A stretch of 64,000 nucleotides of DNA from Polaromonas sp. (GTDB taxonomy: Bacteria > Pseudomonadota > Gammaproteobacteria > Burkholderiales > Burkholderiaceae_C), in contig NZ_JAUYEY010000022.1 of the NCBI RefSeq assembly GCF_030689685.1, forward strand, positions 1 through 64,000. Reading direction: 5' to 3'. Position numbers and translations under genes: made by a program. The notes beneath the pieces are model-generated. The model made no database searches, was not told where the DNA came from, and saw only the letters and a program-made list of their open reading frames with translations. Of the stretch, positions 35,896-44,682 are shown in pieces. The number at the start of each line of letters is the position of its first letter. The first letter of the stretch is position 1.

Positions 35896-37790
35896 GACTG
35901 CCCCTCTTTTGCACCGCGCAGCCGCGCCAGCAGCTGCTTGATAAAGCCTGCAATGCCCTGCGGGAACAGCAGCACCAAAATCAGGATGATGGCGCCCAGC
36001 ATGGCGCGCCAGTAGTCGGTGTTGCGCGCCACCGTGTCATGCAGCCAGGTGAAGGTGACCGCCCCGACGACCGGCCCCACCAGGGTCTGCACCCCGCCCA
36101 GCAGCACCATCACCAGGCCATCGATGGACTTGCCCACATGCAGGCTTTCTGGCGAGATGCTGCCCTTGGAAAACGCATACAGCGCACCAGCCAGCCCGGC
36201 AAAAGTACCCGCCAGCACAAAAGCCACCCACTGCAGGCGCTTGACGTGGATGCCGATGGCGTCAGCGCGCAGCACCGAATCGCGCGCCGCCCGCATGGCG
36301 TAACCAAAAGGCGAATAGAGCATGCGGTGCATCAGCAGCACCGCCCCCGCCACCAGTGTCAGGGTCAGGTAGTAATACATTTTTTTGTCGGCCAGCCATT
36401 CGGACGGCCAGACCCCGGTCAGGCCATTGCTGCCGCCGGTGAATGCGTCCCACTGATAACAGATGGCCCAGGTGATCTGCGCAAAAGCCAGGGTCAACAT
36501 CGCCAGGTACACCCCCGAAAGCCGCACGCAGAACCAGCCGTAAACAAAGGCGCCCAGCGCGGCCAATGCCGGCGCCACCACCAGCGCCACCTCCATCGGC
36601 AGGTTCAGGCCGCGCACCAGCAGCGCTGCGCCGTAAGCGCCCAGGCCAAAGTAGGCCGCATGCCCGAAGGAATGCATGCCAGCCGGCCCCATGATGAAAT
36701 GCAGGCTCGCCGCAAACAGCACCGCCACCAGCAGGTCGATCAGCAGCACGGTGACGTAAGGTGATTGGGCAGCCAGGGTTGGCACCAGAGCCAGCACAGC
36801 AAGCAGCCCCGCCACGCCATAGTTGTAGAGCCGGTCGGGCGGGCGCAAGGGCTGCTCTGCCGCGCCCGCATGGCGGCTGGGCGCTTGTGGCCTGCCGAAC
36901 AATCCCCAGGGCCGCGCCACCAGCACCACGGCCATCACCAGAAACTCCACCACCAGCGTGAGTTTTGAAAAAGAAATGCTGATGCCGGCGATTTCAACCA
37001 GGCCCAGCCAGATACAGATGGCCTTGAGTTCGGCAATCAGCAAGGCCGCTACATAGGCGCCCGGAATCGAGCCCATGCCTCCCACCACCACCACCACAAA
37101 CGCGGCGCCAATGATGTTCAGGTCCATCTCCAGGTTGGCCGGCTCGCGCGGCAACTGCAAGGCCCCGCCCAGCCCCGCTAGCAAGGCACCCAGTGCAAAC
37201 ACTGCGGTGAACAACCAGGCCTGATTGACGCCAAGGGCGCTGACCATGTCGCGGTCCTGCGTGGCAGCCCGCACCAGCGTGCCCCAGCGGGTTTTGGTCA
37301 GCAGCAGCCACAGCAGTCCGAGGACCACGGGGCCAGCCACAATCAGAAAGAGATCGTAGGTCGGAAATTGCCTGCCAAGAATGGGGACAGATCCCGCCAA
37401 GCCCGGCGCCCTGGGACCCAGCAATTCTTCAGGCCCCCAAAACCACAACACGCCGTCTTTGATGACCAGCCCGAGCGCGAAAGTCGCCAGCAACTGAAAC
37501 AGCTCGGGCGCACGGTAAATGCGGCGCAACAGCAGTACCTCCACCAGCGCACCCAACACCCCCACGGCCAGGGCAGCCAGCAGCAGCGAGGGCCAGAACC
37601 CAATGCTGCCGCCCAGCGTCGCCACCAGCGAGTAGGCCACGTAGATGCCCACCATAAAAAACGAGCCGTGCGCAAAATTGACGATACGGGTCACGCCAAA
37701 TATCAGCGACAAGCCCGCAGCCACCAAAAAAAGTGATGACGCACCCGCCAGGCCATTGAGCAGCTGTACAACAAAGCCTGAAAAATTCAT
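35892..37790 (-). CDS. Fused LivH-LivM permease
   Basis: A single 632-residue inner-membrane protein joining both HAAT permeases. Residues 1 to about 295 are LivH-like (GVTRIVNFAHGSFFMVGIY, GGMGSIPGAYVAALLI). Residues from about 330 are LivM-like (FIMGPAGMHSFGHAAYFGLG, GGVQTLVGPVVGAV). A short polar linker (about 300-325) joins them. The fused form replaces the usual two genes and fixes 1:1 stoichiometry. It is followed by livG with ATGA overlap. Confidence 0.9.
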   Translation of the reverse strand: MNFSGFVVQLLNGLAGASSLFLVAAGLSLIFGVTRIVNFAHGSFFMVGIYVAYSLVATLGGSIGFWPSLLLAALAVGVLGALVEVLLLRRIYRAPELFQLLATFALGLVIKDGVLWFWGPEELLGPRAPGLAGSVPILGRQFPTYDLFLIVAGPVVLGLLWLLLTKTRWGTLVRAATQDRDMVSALGVNQAWLFTAVFALGALLAGLGGALQLPREPANLEMDLNIIGAAFVVVVVGGMGSIPGAYVAALLIAELKAICIWLGLVEIAGISISFSKLTLVVEFLVMAVVLVARPWGLFGRPQAPSRHAGAAEQPLRPPDRLYNYGVAGLLAVLALVPTLAAQSPYVTVLLIDLLVAVLFAASLHFIMGPAGMHSFGHAAYFGLGAYGAALLVRGLNLPMEVALVVAPALAALGAFVYGWFCVRLSGVYLAMLTLAFAQITWAICYQWDAFTGGSNGLTGVWPSEWLADKKMYYYLTLTLVAGAVLLMHRMLYSPFGYAMRAARDSVLRADAIGIHVKRLQWVAFVLAGTFAGLAGALYAFSKGSISPESLHVGKSIDGLVMVLLGGVQTLVGPVVGAVTFTWLHDTVARNTDYWRAMLGAIILILVLLFPQGIAGFIKQLLARLRGAKEGQS

Positions 37791-37867
37791 GCTGACATGG
37801 ACCTGTTCTGATTGAGCGAGCGCATGTCAGTGCGCCTGGATGCAGTTGTCAAGCCAGACCATCAAAG

Positions 37868-39082
37868 TCAATTGTTCGCATCGGCGGGTCGCAGCTTTTT
37901 CACTTCTGCATCCGTCGGCTGAAATTTGGCGCCATCGGCATATCGATAGTCCACCATCACACCCTTGCCGCCTTCGTTTTTGGTACGCCCTACAAACGCG
38001 CCCATGGTCGATTGCTGGTCCTGGGTGCGGTACACCACCGGACCAAACGGCGTGCTGACCTTCAGTCCACGGAAAGCGGCAATCATCTTTTCGGTATCGG
38101 TGGATTTGGCCTTTTTCATGCCCTCGGCCAGCGACTTGATGGCGCTGTAACCGACGACGGAGCCGAGGCGTGGATAGTCCTTGTACTTGCCGTGGTAGGC
38201 CAGAAAGAAGGCTTTGTGCTCAGGCGTCTGGATGCCGTACCAGGGGTAACCGGTGACCAGCCAGCCGTTGGGGGTTTCTTCTTTCAGCGGGTCCAGGTAC
38301 TCAGGCTCGCCGGTCAGCAAACTGACCACTTCCCGGCCCTGGAACAAGCCGCGTGTGTTGCCCTCGCGCACAAACTTTGACAAATCAGCACCAAACAGCA
38401 CGTTGAAGATGGCGTCCGGCTTGGCGTCAGCCAGCGCCTGCACCACGCTGCCCGAATCCACCCGGCCCAGCGGCGGCGCCTGCTCGGCGACAAACTCCAC
38501 GTCGGGCTGCGCCGCTTTCAGCAGGGTCTTGAAACTGGCAGCGGCAGACTGCCCATACTCGTAGTTGGGATAAACAATGGCCCAGCGCTTTTTCTTCATC
38601 GCTGCGGCTTCGGGCACCAGCATGGCGACTTGCATGTAGGTCGAGGCGCGCAGGCGGAAGGTGTAGCGGTTGCCGTTTTGCCAGACGATTTTGTCGGTCA
38701 GCGGCTCAGCGGCCAGAAAGAAAAATTTCTTCTGCTTGGCAAAGTCTGTCAATGCCAGGCCAATGTGTGACAGAAACGAGCCGGTGAGCACATCGACTTT
38801 CTCGCGTGAGACCAGCTCTTCAGCGGCACGCACAGCCTCGCCCGGATTGGCATTGTCGTCACGCACAATCAGCTCGATTTTCTTGCCATTGACGCCACCG
38901 GCGGCGTTGATTTCTTCCACCGCCAGCTCCATGCCCTTCTTGTAGGGCTCCAAAAAGGCTGGCTGGGCCTTGTAGCTGTTGATCTCGCCTATCTTGATGA
39001 CCCCCTGCGCATGAACAACTCCCAGCGGTACCACCAGGGCCAGAACAGCCGCAGCACCCAGCATCTTGTATTGCATTTTCAT
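37868..39082 (-). CDS. Periplasmic binding protein of the HAAT-type importer (LivK-like)
   Basis: A periplasmic receptor of 404 residues in the peripla_BP_6 family. The Sec signal peptide is short and cleaved near VVHAQG. It is followed by IKIGEINSYKAQPAFLEPYK, the GMELAVEEINAAGGVNGKKI helix and VVGYSAIKSLAEG. AGGAG stands six bases before ATG 39082. Proteins of this family bind many ligands besides amino acids. The surrounding hnr, DUF1185 and nicAB genes point to a pyridine carboxylate or its product as the ligand. Confidence 0.9.
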   Translation of the reverse strand: MKMQYKMLGAAAVLALVVPLGVVHAQGVIKIGEINSYKAQPAFLEPYKKGMELAVEEINAAGGVNGKKIELIVRDDNANPGEAVRAAEELVSREKVDVLTGSFLSHIGLALTDFAKQKKFFFLAAEPLTDKIVWQNGNRYTFRLRASTYMQVAMLVPEAAAMKKKRWAIVYPNYEYGQSAAASFKTLLKAAQPDVEFVAEQAPPLGRVDSGSVVQALADAKPDAIFNVLFGADLSKFVREGNTRGLFQGREVVSLLTGEPEYLDPLKEETPNGWLVTGYPWYGIQTPEHKAFFLAYHGKYKDYPRLGSVVGYSAIKSLAEGMKKAKSTDTEKMIAAFRGLKVSTPFGPVVYRTQDQQSTMGAFVGRTKNEGGKGVMVDYRYADGAKFQPTDAEVKKLRPADANN

Positions 39083-39130
39083 AAAAACTCCTGCTTGTCG
39101 TGGATCGGATTGATAGGTGATGCGCCCGGC

Positions 39131-39715
39131 CTACCGGAGCCCATCCTCGCCTTTGATGTCGTGGATCTGCAATCCGCCCACGCGCGGGAGAGGTCGGCCG
39201 CTGTCTGTCACAACAACAGCGACCACAATTTCATTGGCACGCGGTGCATCGGCCACGCGCGCCTCCATCGCATCAAAATGGCTGCGCACAAAAGCGGCGT
39301 CCTTGTGCCCCAACGGCACGTCGATGGCGGTACCCAGACCGCCCCTTTTTTTGCTGGACGGCACCAGCGCTGCACCCTTTTCCACCGCCAGCCGCAAGGG
39401 CGCACCGAGTTTGGGGTGCAGGATGGCGGCCGCATGCTCAAGTTCACCAGCCTCGCCCACAATCGCGGCCTTGCCATAACTTTGCGCCTGACCCGGTGCA
39501 ATGCCCAACGCTTGCACGCATTTCTGTCCCAGTAGTGCGCCCAGCTCTTCACCCATGGCGATCAGCTCGTCCAGGTTTTCCTGGTAGACACCGGCAAACG
39601 GGTTGTGAATTACCGCCATGGCCAGCGCCCGGCGGGTCGGTGGGTCAATCGTTTTGCCCATTTCGATACGGGTCTCATCGACCTGCACAATGATTTTTCG
39701 AATGCTGGCTGTCAT
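39131..39715 (-). CDS. DUF1185 (amino acid synthesis family) protein, copy 1
   Basis: A 194-residue protein of the DUF1185 family, named amino acid synthesis in databases without a proven reaction. Typical segments are VIHNPFAGVYQENLDEL, YGKAAIVGEAGELEH and GTAIDVPLGHKDAAFVRSH. It pairs with a second, diverged copy 36 bases upstream. Their place between hnr and the importer suggests a step or accessory function in pyridine ring degradation, for example in handling ring-opened products. No catalytic residue can be assigned. Confidence 0.8.
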   Translation of the reverse strand: MTASIRKIIVQVDETRIEMGKTIDPPTRRALAMAVIHNPFAGVYQENLDELIAMGEELGALLGQKCVQALGIAPGQAQSYGKAAIVGEAGELEHAAAILHPKLGAPLRLAVEKGAALVPSSKKRGGLGTAIDVPLGHKDAAFVRSHFDAMEARVADAPRANEIVVAVVVTDSGRPLPRVGGLQIHDIKGEDGLR

Positions 39716-39751
39716 GTGGGTGTTCCTGGTGGGTGGTCACGGCGGCACTGC

Positions 39752-40393
39752 TCAGCGCAAGCCATCCCATTTGCTGATCGCACTTGCCGCCAGACCTGCA
39801 ACACGCGCATGAATGCGCGGGCCGGTACTCATGGCAAGGATAAACACAATTTCGTCCGCCAGGGGCGCGCCTGGAACCCGCACCTCTATGGCGTCGAAGT
39901 GGCTGCGTACATACACAGCATTGATATGGGTCAAGGGCACATCCAGCGCGGTGCCGGGTGCCCCGACCTTTTTGGTCGATGGCACGATGGACAATGCATT
40001 GCCGCGCCGCCCGGTTTGCTGCTCAGCCTGCCCTTTGGCGTAGGCCTTGGGATCACCCTTCCAGCCCAGCAGTTCGCGCATGGCGTAACCACCCGGCACA
40101 TGCCAGAGCGCGCCGTGCTCCAGCTCGCCAGCCGCACCCACAATGGCGCCCTTGCCATACCCCTCAATCCGTTCGGCGGGAACGTTCATCGCGGTACGCA
40201 GCTTCTGCGCCATGTCCAGTCCCACCGGGTCGAGCGCAGCCATCATCGGCAGAATGTCGGGCTCGTAACGCCCTGCGAAGGGATTGGTCAAAACCACGCC
40301 AATCGCGCCGCGCAACAGCGGCACCGGTGCCACCGGTCCGAATTCGTGCAGGATCTGCTCGACGTGCGTGAAGATGCGTCGTATTTCAATCAT
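39752..40393 (-). CDS. DUF1185 (amino acid synthesis family) protein, copy 2
   Basis: A 213-residue paralogue of the neighbouring gene with the same landmarks: LTNPFAGRYEPDILPMM, YGKGAIVGAAGELEH and GTALDVPLTHINAVYVRSH. It has an extra segment around residues 120-140. The ATG at 40393 (MIEIRRIF) is preferred; the frame runs 14 codons further without conservation. Two tandem diverged copies suggest a heteromeric complex. The function is unknown. Confidence 0.8.
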   Translation of the reverse strand: MIEIRRIFTHVEQILHEFGPVAPVPLLRGAIGVVLTNPFAGRYEPDILPMMAALDPVGLDMAQKLRTAMNVPAERIEGYGKGAIVGAAGELEHGALWHVPGGYAMRELLGWKGDPKAYAKGQAEQQTGRRGNALSIVPSTKKVGAPGTALDVPLTHINAVYVRSHFDAIEVRVPGAPLADEIVFILAMSTGPRIHARVAGLAASAISKWDGLR

Positions 40394-40415
40394 CGCGTGT
40401 GATCCATCCTTGTCA

Positions 40416-41324
40416 TCAAGCAAATAACAAACCAAGCTGCTTGCTGGCAGACTGGCTGGCCAGTGTTGTCGAGCCTGCAGTATCGGTGCTGAGCATCTGA
40501 TTCTGACAAACCAGCGCGGCCGACCAGATCAGGCCGGCGGCGCGCAGTGCCTGGGCTCGCCGCAGACCTGCGTGCAAGGCCTGCCGCACCAGCACTGGTT
40601 CTAGCGGCGGAACATCGACAGTGACCGGCAAGGCCCCCAGGTCGCTGTCGTCCTTCAGCTCGCAAGCCGGGCGCCGCACGATACGCGCGTCAAACACATC
40701 CACCGCATTGGCAATCACGGTGGCAGCCGCATCTGCCTCGGAGGCAGTGCGCGCCAAAACGGTGACGCTGTCGGCGATACCCATGGAAAAACTGCGGCCC
40801 CGCCAGCCGCTGGTGGCGACGCCACGAACCGGCAACTGGCTGGAGACTTCAAACGCGCCATCGGTGTGAATGCCCCCGCGCAGCTCCTTGCTGTCGAGTC
40901 GCGCGATATCGGCATACAAGCCGATGCGCACCGATTGACCGGGCGCCAGATGCAGGGCAATATCGCCGCCGTTGTTGACCCAGGCTCGCGTCACCCCGCG
41001 ATGGGCATAACTGGCGATCAGTTCTTGTGCCACCGCACCAGCCACCGCCGCCATCGGCGTGATGAAACCGCTTTGGTAAGGCTGGCAGGCTTGCCACATG
41101 CGCCGGGCAATCGGGCTGCGTACCGGGCAAGCTCCCCGCACCGGGCGGCGAAGCTGGACCAGTTCCTGCACCAGCTCATCGAGGATCTCACTGAAGCGTT
41201 TCCAGGCATGTTCATGCGCGCAGTGAACCGCCGCCGGGTGGCCGTTGGCACCGATGACGATGTCTATCGGCCCGTGCTGAAAATGCCAGCGGCCATCGGC
41301 CAGTTGTGTGCGGTGGGCGTTCAT
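40416..41324 (-). CDS. UPF0280 family protein (ApbE-like fold)
   Basis: A protein of about 302 residues that I place in UPF0280, whose fold is related to ApbE, the FAD:protein FMN transferase. Supporting segments are WVNNGGDIALHLAPGQSVRIG, GVATSGWRGRSFSMGIADSV and the AAATVIANAVD region. The ATG is at 41324. It sits 10 bases after the hnr stop in the same operon. Hnr of Eubacterium barkeri is, as I recall, a flavoprotein with covalently bound flavin, so this protein may be its maturation factor. That is a hypothesis. Confidence 0.75.
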   Translation of the reverse strand: MNAHRTQLADGRWHFQHGPIDIVIGANGHPAAVHCAHEHAWKRFSEILDELVQELVQLRRPVRGACPVRSPIARRMWQACQPYQSGFITPMAAVAGAVAQELIASYAHRGVTRAWVNNGGDIALHLAPGQSVRIGLYADIARLDSKELRGGIHTDGAFEVSSQLPVRGVATSGWRGRSFSMGIADSVTVLARTASEADAAATVIANAVDVFDARIVRRPACELKDDSDLGALPVTVDVPPLEPVLVRQALHAGLRRAQALRAAGLIWSAALVCQNQMLSTDTAGSTTLASQSASKQLGLLFA

Positions 41325-41334
41325 GGCTTGTGTC

Positions 41335-42999
41335 TCAACCAAGCAGGGGCGGACGCCCCAGAGGCCAGGGATTGGCGGCAGGCAAGGCAGCCCACGCCAG
41401 CGCGGACGGTGCGCCTTCGTTGTGCCATGCACCCAGGCGCAGTGCTTCAGCCAGGGTGCGCACATGGTCCATGTGACCCCCGAGAGCGCGGTAGTCGTCG
41501 AGCTTCATGCTGAACTCAATCGGCGCCACAAGGGCCGGTGTGGGCACAGTGCCAAAACTGTTGTCCGGCATACGCATGACGTCGGCCATCACGGTGATGC
41601 CGCCGCCGGGCCAGACATAAGCCGGGGCGCCGCCGCAGGTGACATTGACCAGCGCGGCCTTGATGGCGCGCGTCAGCAACACCGGGTTTTCTGTGACACC
41701 GGCACGCAGGCTGCCACCGGCACCGCCCAGAAAAAGCACGGTGGACAGCGAGGGCTCGCAGTTCTCGCCGATACGCGCCACGATGTGGCCCACCTCGGCC
41801 GGCATGTCCTGCTCTACAGGATGAAGATCGTCATTGAGCACATACCAGCTTGCATGTTCGCCGGTGGTAGAGGTCATCAACAGGCGCAGGCCCGGCCATG
41901 CGACTGCGGCATCCCAGCTCTCGATGATGGACAACGGATCGGCGATGTCCGTGCCGCCCCAGCCGGTGCCGGGATTGGCCACCTGAAAATACCGGCCCGG
42001 CGTCGATTTTCGCCCGCGCATTTTGACGCCTGACGCGCGCATGTCCAGGCAGCGGCCAGCCTGGTGCTCGGTCAGCACACCGGTGATGTGGTCATCGACC
42101 ACCACCACCTCATCAAGCAGGCCAAAGAACTGTTTTGCAAAAATTCCAATGGTGGCCGAGCCGCAACCGACCCGCATCCGCCGCTCTTGCACACCGTTGA
42201 CAATCGGCGCCTTGCCCGCCTGGATGACCATCTGGGAGCCGCCGTCAATCGTGAATTCAACCGCCTGCTTGTTGCCCAGCGATTGCATCATGTCCATGGT
42301 CACGCGGCCCTCTTTTTTGCTGCCGCCGGTGAGGTGGTGCACGCCGCCCAGCGAGAGCATTTGCGAGCCGTACTCAGCGGTTGTCACATGGCCAACTACC
42401 TCGCCCTGGCAGCGGACATTGGCCTGCTCGGACCCGAGAAACCGGTCGGTGTCGATTTTGACCTTGAGGCTGCAGTAGCTGAAGATGCCCTCGGTGACGA
42501 CGGTGACCATATCGACACCCGCCACCTGCGACGAGACGATGAAGGGAGCGGGCTTGTAGTCGGGGTAGGTGGTGGAGGAACCGACGCCAGTGACAAACAC
42601 CTCGTTGGCCAGCAGCAAATCGCCATCCCAGGCGGCCTGGGCCGCCAGCGCCCCTTCAGCATCAGCCACCCCGGTTGCCGCGCGCCCGGCAAAAGGCAGC
42701 ACCCTGGGCTCGTTGTCCAGCAGGGTGCGACGCAGCAAAAGCACCGGATCGACCCGTACCAGGGTGCCGCTGCGATTGGCGTAACGGTCACAGGCACCAC
42801 TGCGGCCATCAGAAATCTGGCAAAGCACGGGGCAGGCGTTGCACTCAATCTTCTCACTGGTCATGCGTTCATTGCGCGGACGGGCTTTCTCCAGCACCTG
42901 CGCAAACGCGGGCGACTCCATGCCTGGCAAGCCGTCGGTCTTGGTATGTTCGGTCATCGCTCTGCGTGTTGTCGGGGCAGCCTGTTCATTCTGGTGCAT
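41335..42999 (-). CDS. hnr: 6-Hydroxynicotinate reductase
   Basis: A protein of about 554 residues resembling 6-hydroxynicotinate reductase of the Eubacterium barkeri nicotinate pathway. It would reduce 6-hydroxynicotinate to 1,4,5,6-tetrahydro-6-oxonicotinate with low-potential electrons. Near the N-terminus the cluster motif ECNACPVLCQISDGRSGAC gives four cysteines for a [4Fe-4S] centre. The rest is the large conserved body (MRVGCGSATIGIFAKQFFG, GGAGGSLRAGVTENPVLLT). The start is uncertain: ATG 42999, a GTG two codons upstream, or ATG 42957. It opens the long minus-strand operon and diverges from a ferredoxin-NADP reductase gene, its likely electron source. Confidence 0.85.
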   Translation of the reverse strand: MHQNEQAAPTTRRAMTEHTKTDGLPGMESPAFAQVLEKARPRNERMTSEKIECNACPVLCQISDGRSGACDRYANRSGTLVRVDPVLLLRRTLLDNEPRVLPFAGRAATGVADAEGALAAQAAWDGDLLLANEVFVTGVGSSTTYPDYKPAPFIVSSQVAGVDMVTVVTEGIFSYCSLKVKIDTDRFLGSEQANVRCQGEVVGHVTTAEYGSQMLSLGGVHHLTGGSKKEGRVTMDMMQSLGNKQAVEFTIDGGSQMVIQAGKAPIVNGVQERRMRVGCGSATIGIFAKQFFGLLDEVVVVDDHITGVLTEHQAGRCLDMRASGVKMRGRKSTPGRYFQVANPGTGWGGTDIADPLSIIESWDAAVAWPGLRLLMTSTTGEHASWYVLNDDLHPVEQDMPAEVGHIVARIGENCEPSLSTVLFLGGAGGSLRAGVTENPVLLTRAIKAALVNVTCGGAPAYVWPGGGITVMADVMRMPDNSFGTVPTPALVAPIEFSMKLDDYRALGGHMDHVRTLAEALRLGAWHNEGAPSALAWAALPAANPWPLGRPPLLG

Positions 43000-43005
43000 C
43001 AGCAC

Positions 43006-43150
43006 CCATGTAGTGCATACTTAATTAATATGTTGCGTCTGCTACATTTAAAATTACTGTAGCGCATACGAATTTTTGGCGCAATAGGATTTGCATGCAG
43101 CGTACAATTTATTTTCAGAAATCTCCCGACCCTCACCACCGAATACCACC
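43006..43150. promoter_or_regulatory. Divergent hnr/fpr promoter with repeated operator-like motif
   Basis: TGTAGTGCATAC (43009-43020) and TGTAGCGCATAC (43058-43069) differ at one base and stand 49 bases apart. Between them, GTTGCGTCTGCTACA (43032-43046) carries the same TGTAGC half on the other strand. The region separates hnr from fpr and is AT-rich around 43020-43056, as expected for promoters. The adjacent TetR regulator is the likely binder. Confidence 0.5.
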
Positions 43151-43924
43151 ATGAGTGCTTTCAACGAAGAAACCGTGCTATCCGTGCACCACTGGACCAA
43201 CAAGCTGTTCACATTCACCACCACCCGTGATACATCGCTGCGTTTCAGCAATGGCCACTTCACCATGATCGGCCTGCGCGTCAATGACAAACCGCTGCTT
43301 CGTGCCTACAGCATCGTCAGCCCGAATCATGAGGAACACCTCGAATTCCTGAGCATCAAGGTGGCGGACGGCCCCCTGACCTCGCGCCTGCAACACATCA
43401 AGGTGGGCGACAAGATCATCGTTGGGCGCAAACCGACCGGCACGCTGGTGATGGACTACCTGCTGCCGGGCAAACGCCTGTACCTGCTGTCCACGGGCAC
43501 CGGCCTGGCGCCTTTCATGAGCATCATCCGCGACCCCGAGACCTACGAGCGCTTCGAGCAGATCGTGCTGGTGCACGGCGTGCGTCAGGCCGACGAGCTG
43601 GCCTATCACGACCTGGTGGTCAAGCACCTGCCTCAGCATGAATTTCTCGGCGACCTGATCTCCAGGCAATTGCTGTACTACCCGACCGTCACGCGCGAAA
43701 GCTACCGCAATATGGGCCGTGTCACGGACCTGATGGAAACGGGCAAGCTGTTCGCCGACCTGAATCTCCCGGCGCTGGATCCGGCCAGCGACCGCGTGAT
43801 GATTTGCGGCAGCCCAGGCATGCTCAAGGATTTGAAACACATGCTGGAGCAAAAAGGCTTTCATGAGGGCAACACCTCCAAGCCCGGCGACTTTGTGATC
43901 GAGCGGGCCTTCGTGGAACAATAA
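43151..43924 (+). CDS. fpr: Ferredoxin-NADP reductase
   Basis: A 257-residue FAD enzyme that exchanges electrons between NADPH and ferredoxin or flavodoxin. The FAD motif is RAYSIVS (Arg-x-Tyr-Ser). The NADP domain has STGTGLAPFMSII, LVHGVR and VMICGSPGMLKD, and the C-terminus ERAFVEQ is of the Fpr subclass. The ATG at 43151 starts the conserved protein. Being divergent from hnr and upstream of tetR and ena, it plausibly feeds reduced ferredoxin to Hnr, though a general redox role is possible. Confidence 0.9.
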   Translation: MSAFNEETVLSVHHWTNKLFTFTTTRDTSLRFSNGHFTMIGLRVNDKPLLRAYSIVSPNHEEHLEFLSIKVADGPLTSRLQHIKVGDKIIVGRKPTGTLVMDYLLPGKRLYLLSTGTGLAPFMSIIRDPETYERFEQIVLVHGVRQADELAYHDLVVKHLPQHEFLGDLISRQLLYYPTVTRESYRNMGRVTDLMETGKLFADLNLPALDPASDRVMICGSPGMLKDLKHMLEQKGFHEGNTSKPGDFVIERAFVEQ

Positions 43925-43961
43925 AACACGGTTTTCCACCCCGGAAACCACTGAGCACGAC

Positions 43962-44663
43962 ATGACCGCCAAACCCGCGAAAGCTGCCAAAGCCGCGCGC
44001 ACCCCCGCTGCCCGCCTGGCGTCAGCCAAGCGGCCGGGCGTGCGCGAGCAGGCTGCCCAGACCACGCGTGACAACATCCTGCGCGCCGCCACCAAGGTGT
44101 TTGCACGATATGGCTACGACGGCGGCAGTGTGGAAAAGATCTCCCGCTCGGCCAAGTCCTTTGACCGGATGATTTATTACTACTTCGGCAGCAAGGAAGG
44201 CCTGTTCATCGAGGTGCTGGAAGACATGTACCGGCGCATGAACGATGCCGAGCTGAAACTGACGCTGGATCTGGCACAGCCGGTGGAGTCGCTCAAGGAC
44301 GTGATCAATTTTGTCGTCAGCTACTACAGCAAAAACCCCGAGTTCATCACGCTGCTCAACACCGAAAACCTGCACCGCGGCAAGCATATTTCCAAGTCGG
44401 CCCGCGCCCGTGAATACTCGTCGCCGGCGATTGCCATCATCCGCCAGTTGCTCGAAAGCGGCGCCAGCCAGGGCGTGTTTCGCGCCGATGTCTCTGCACG
44501 CAACGTCTACCTGCTGATCGCGGCGACAGGTTATTTCTATATTTCCAACCGCCACACGCTGTCGGCCTTCCTCGGTGAAGACCTGCAGGCACCGGAAGCG
44601 TTGGCGCAGTGGCAAGCCTTCATCATCAGCACCGTGTTGCGCACCGTGATGCTCAACCCCTGA
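43962..44663 (+). CDS. TetR-family regulator of the nicotinate cluster
   Basis: A 233-residue regulator. A basic, Ala-rich N-terminal tail (about 1-28) precedes the TetR helix-turn-helix (ILRAATKVFARYGYDGGSVE and SFDRMIYYYFGSKEGLF). The C-terminal ligand domain is helical. It lies 37 bases after fpr and 19 bases before the enamidase gene, so it probably controls the island, perhaps through the TGTAGYGCATAC sites upstream. The effector is likely nicotinate, 6-hydroxynicotinate or a later intermediate. This is inferred. Confidence 0.85.
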   Translation: MTAKPAKAAKAARTPAARLASAKRPGVREQAAQTTRDNILRAATKVFARYGYDGGSVEKISRSAKSFDRMIYYYFGSKEGLFIEVLEDMYRRMNDAELKLTLDLAQPVESLKDVINFVVSYYSKNPEFITLLNTENLHRGKHISKSARAREYSSPAIAIIRQLLESGASQGVFRADVSARNVYLLIAATGYFYISNRHTLSAFLGEDLQAPEALAQWQAFIISTVLRTVMLNP

Positions 44664-44682
44664 CCTCTTTAGAAAGTCATCC

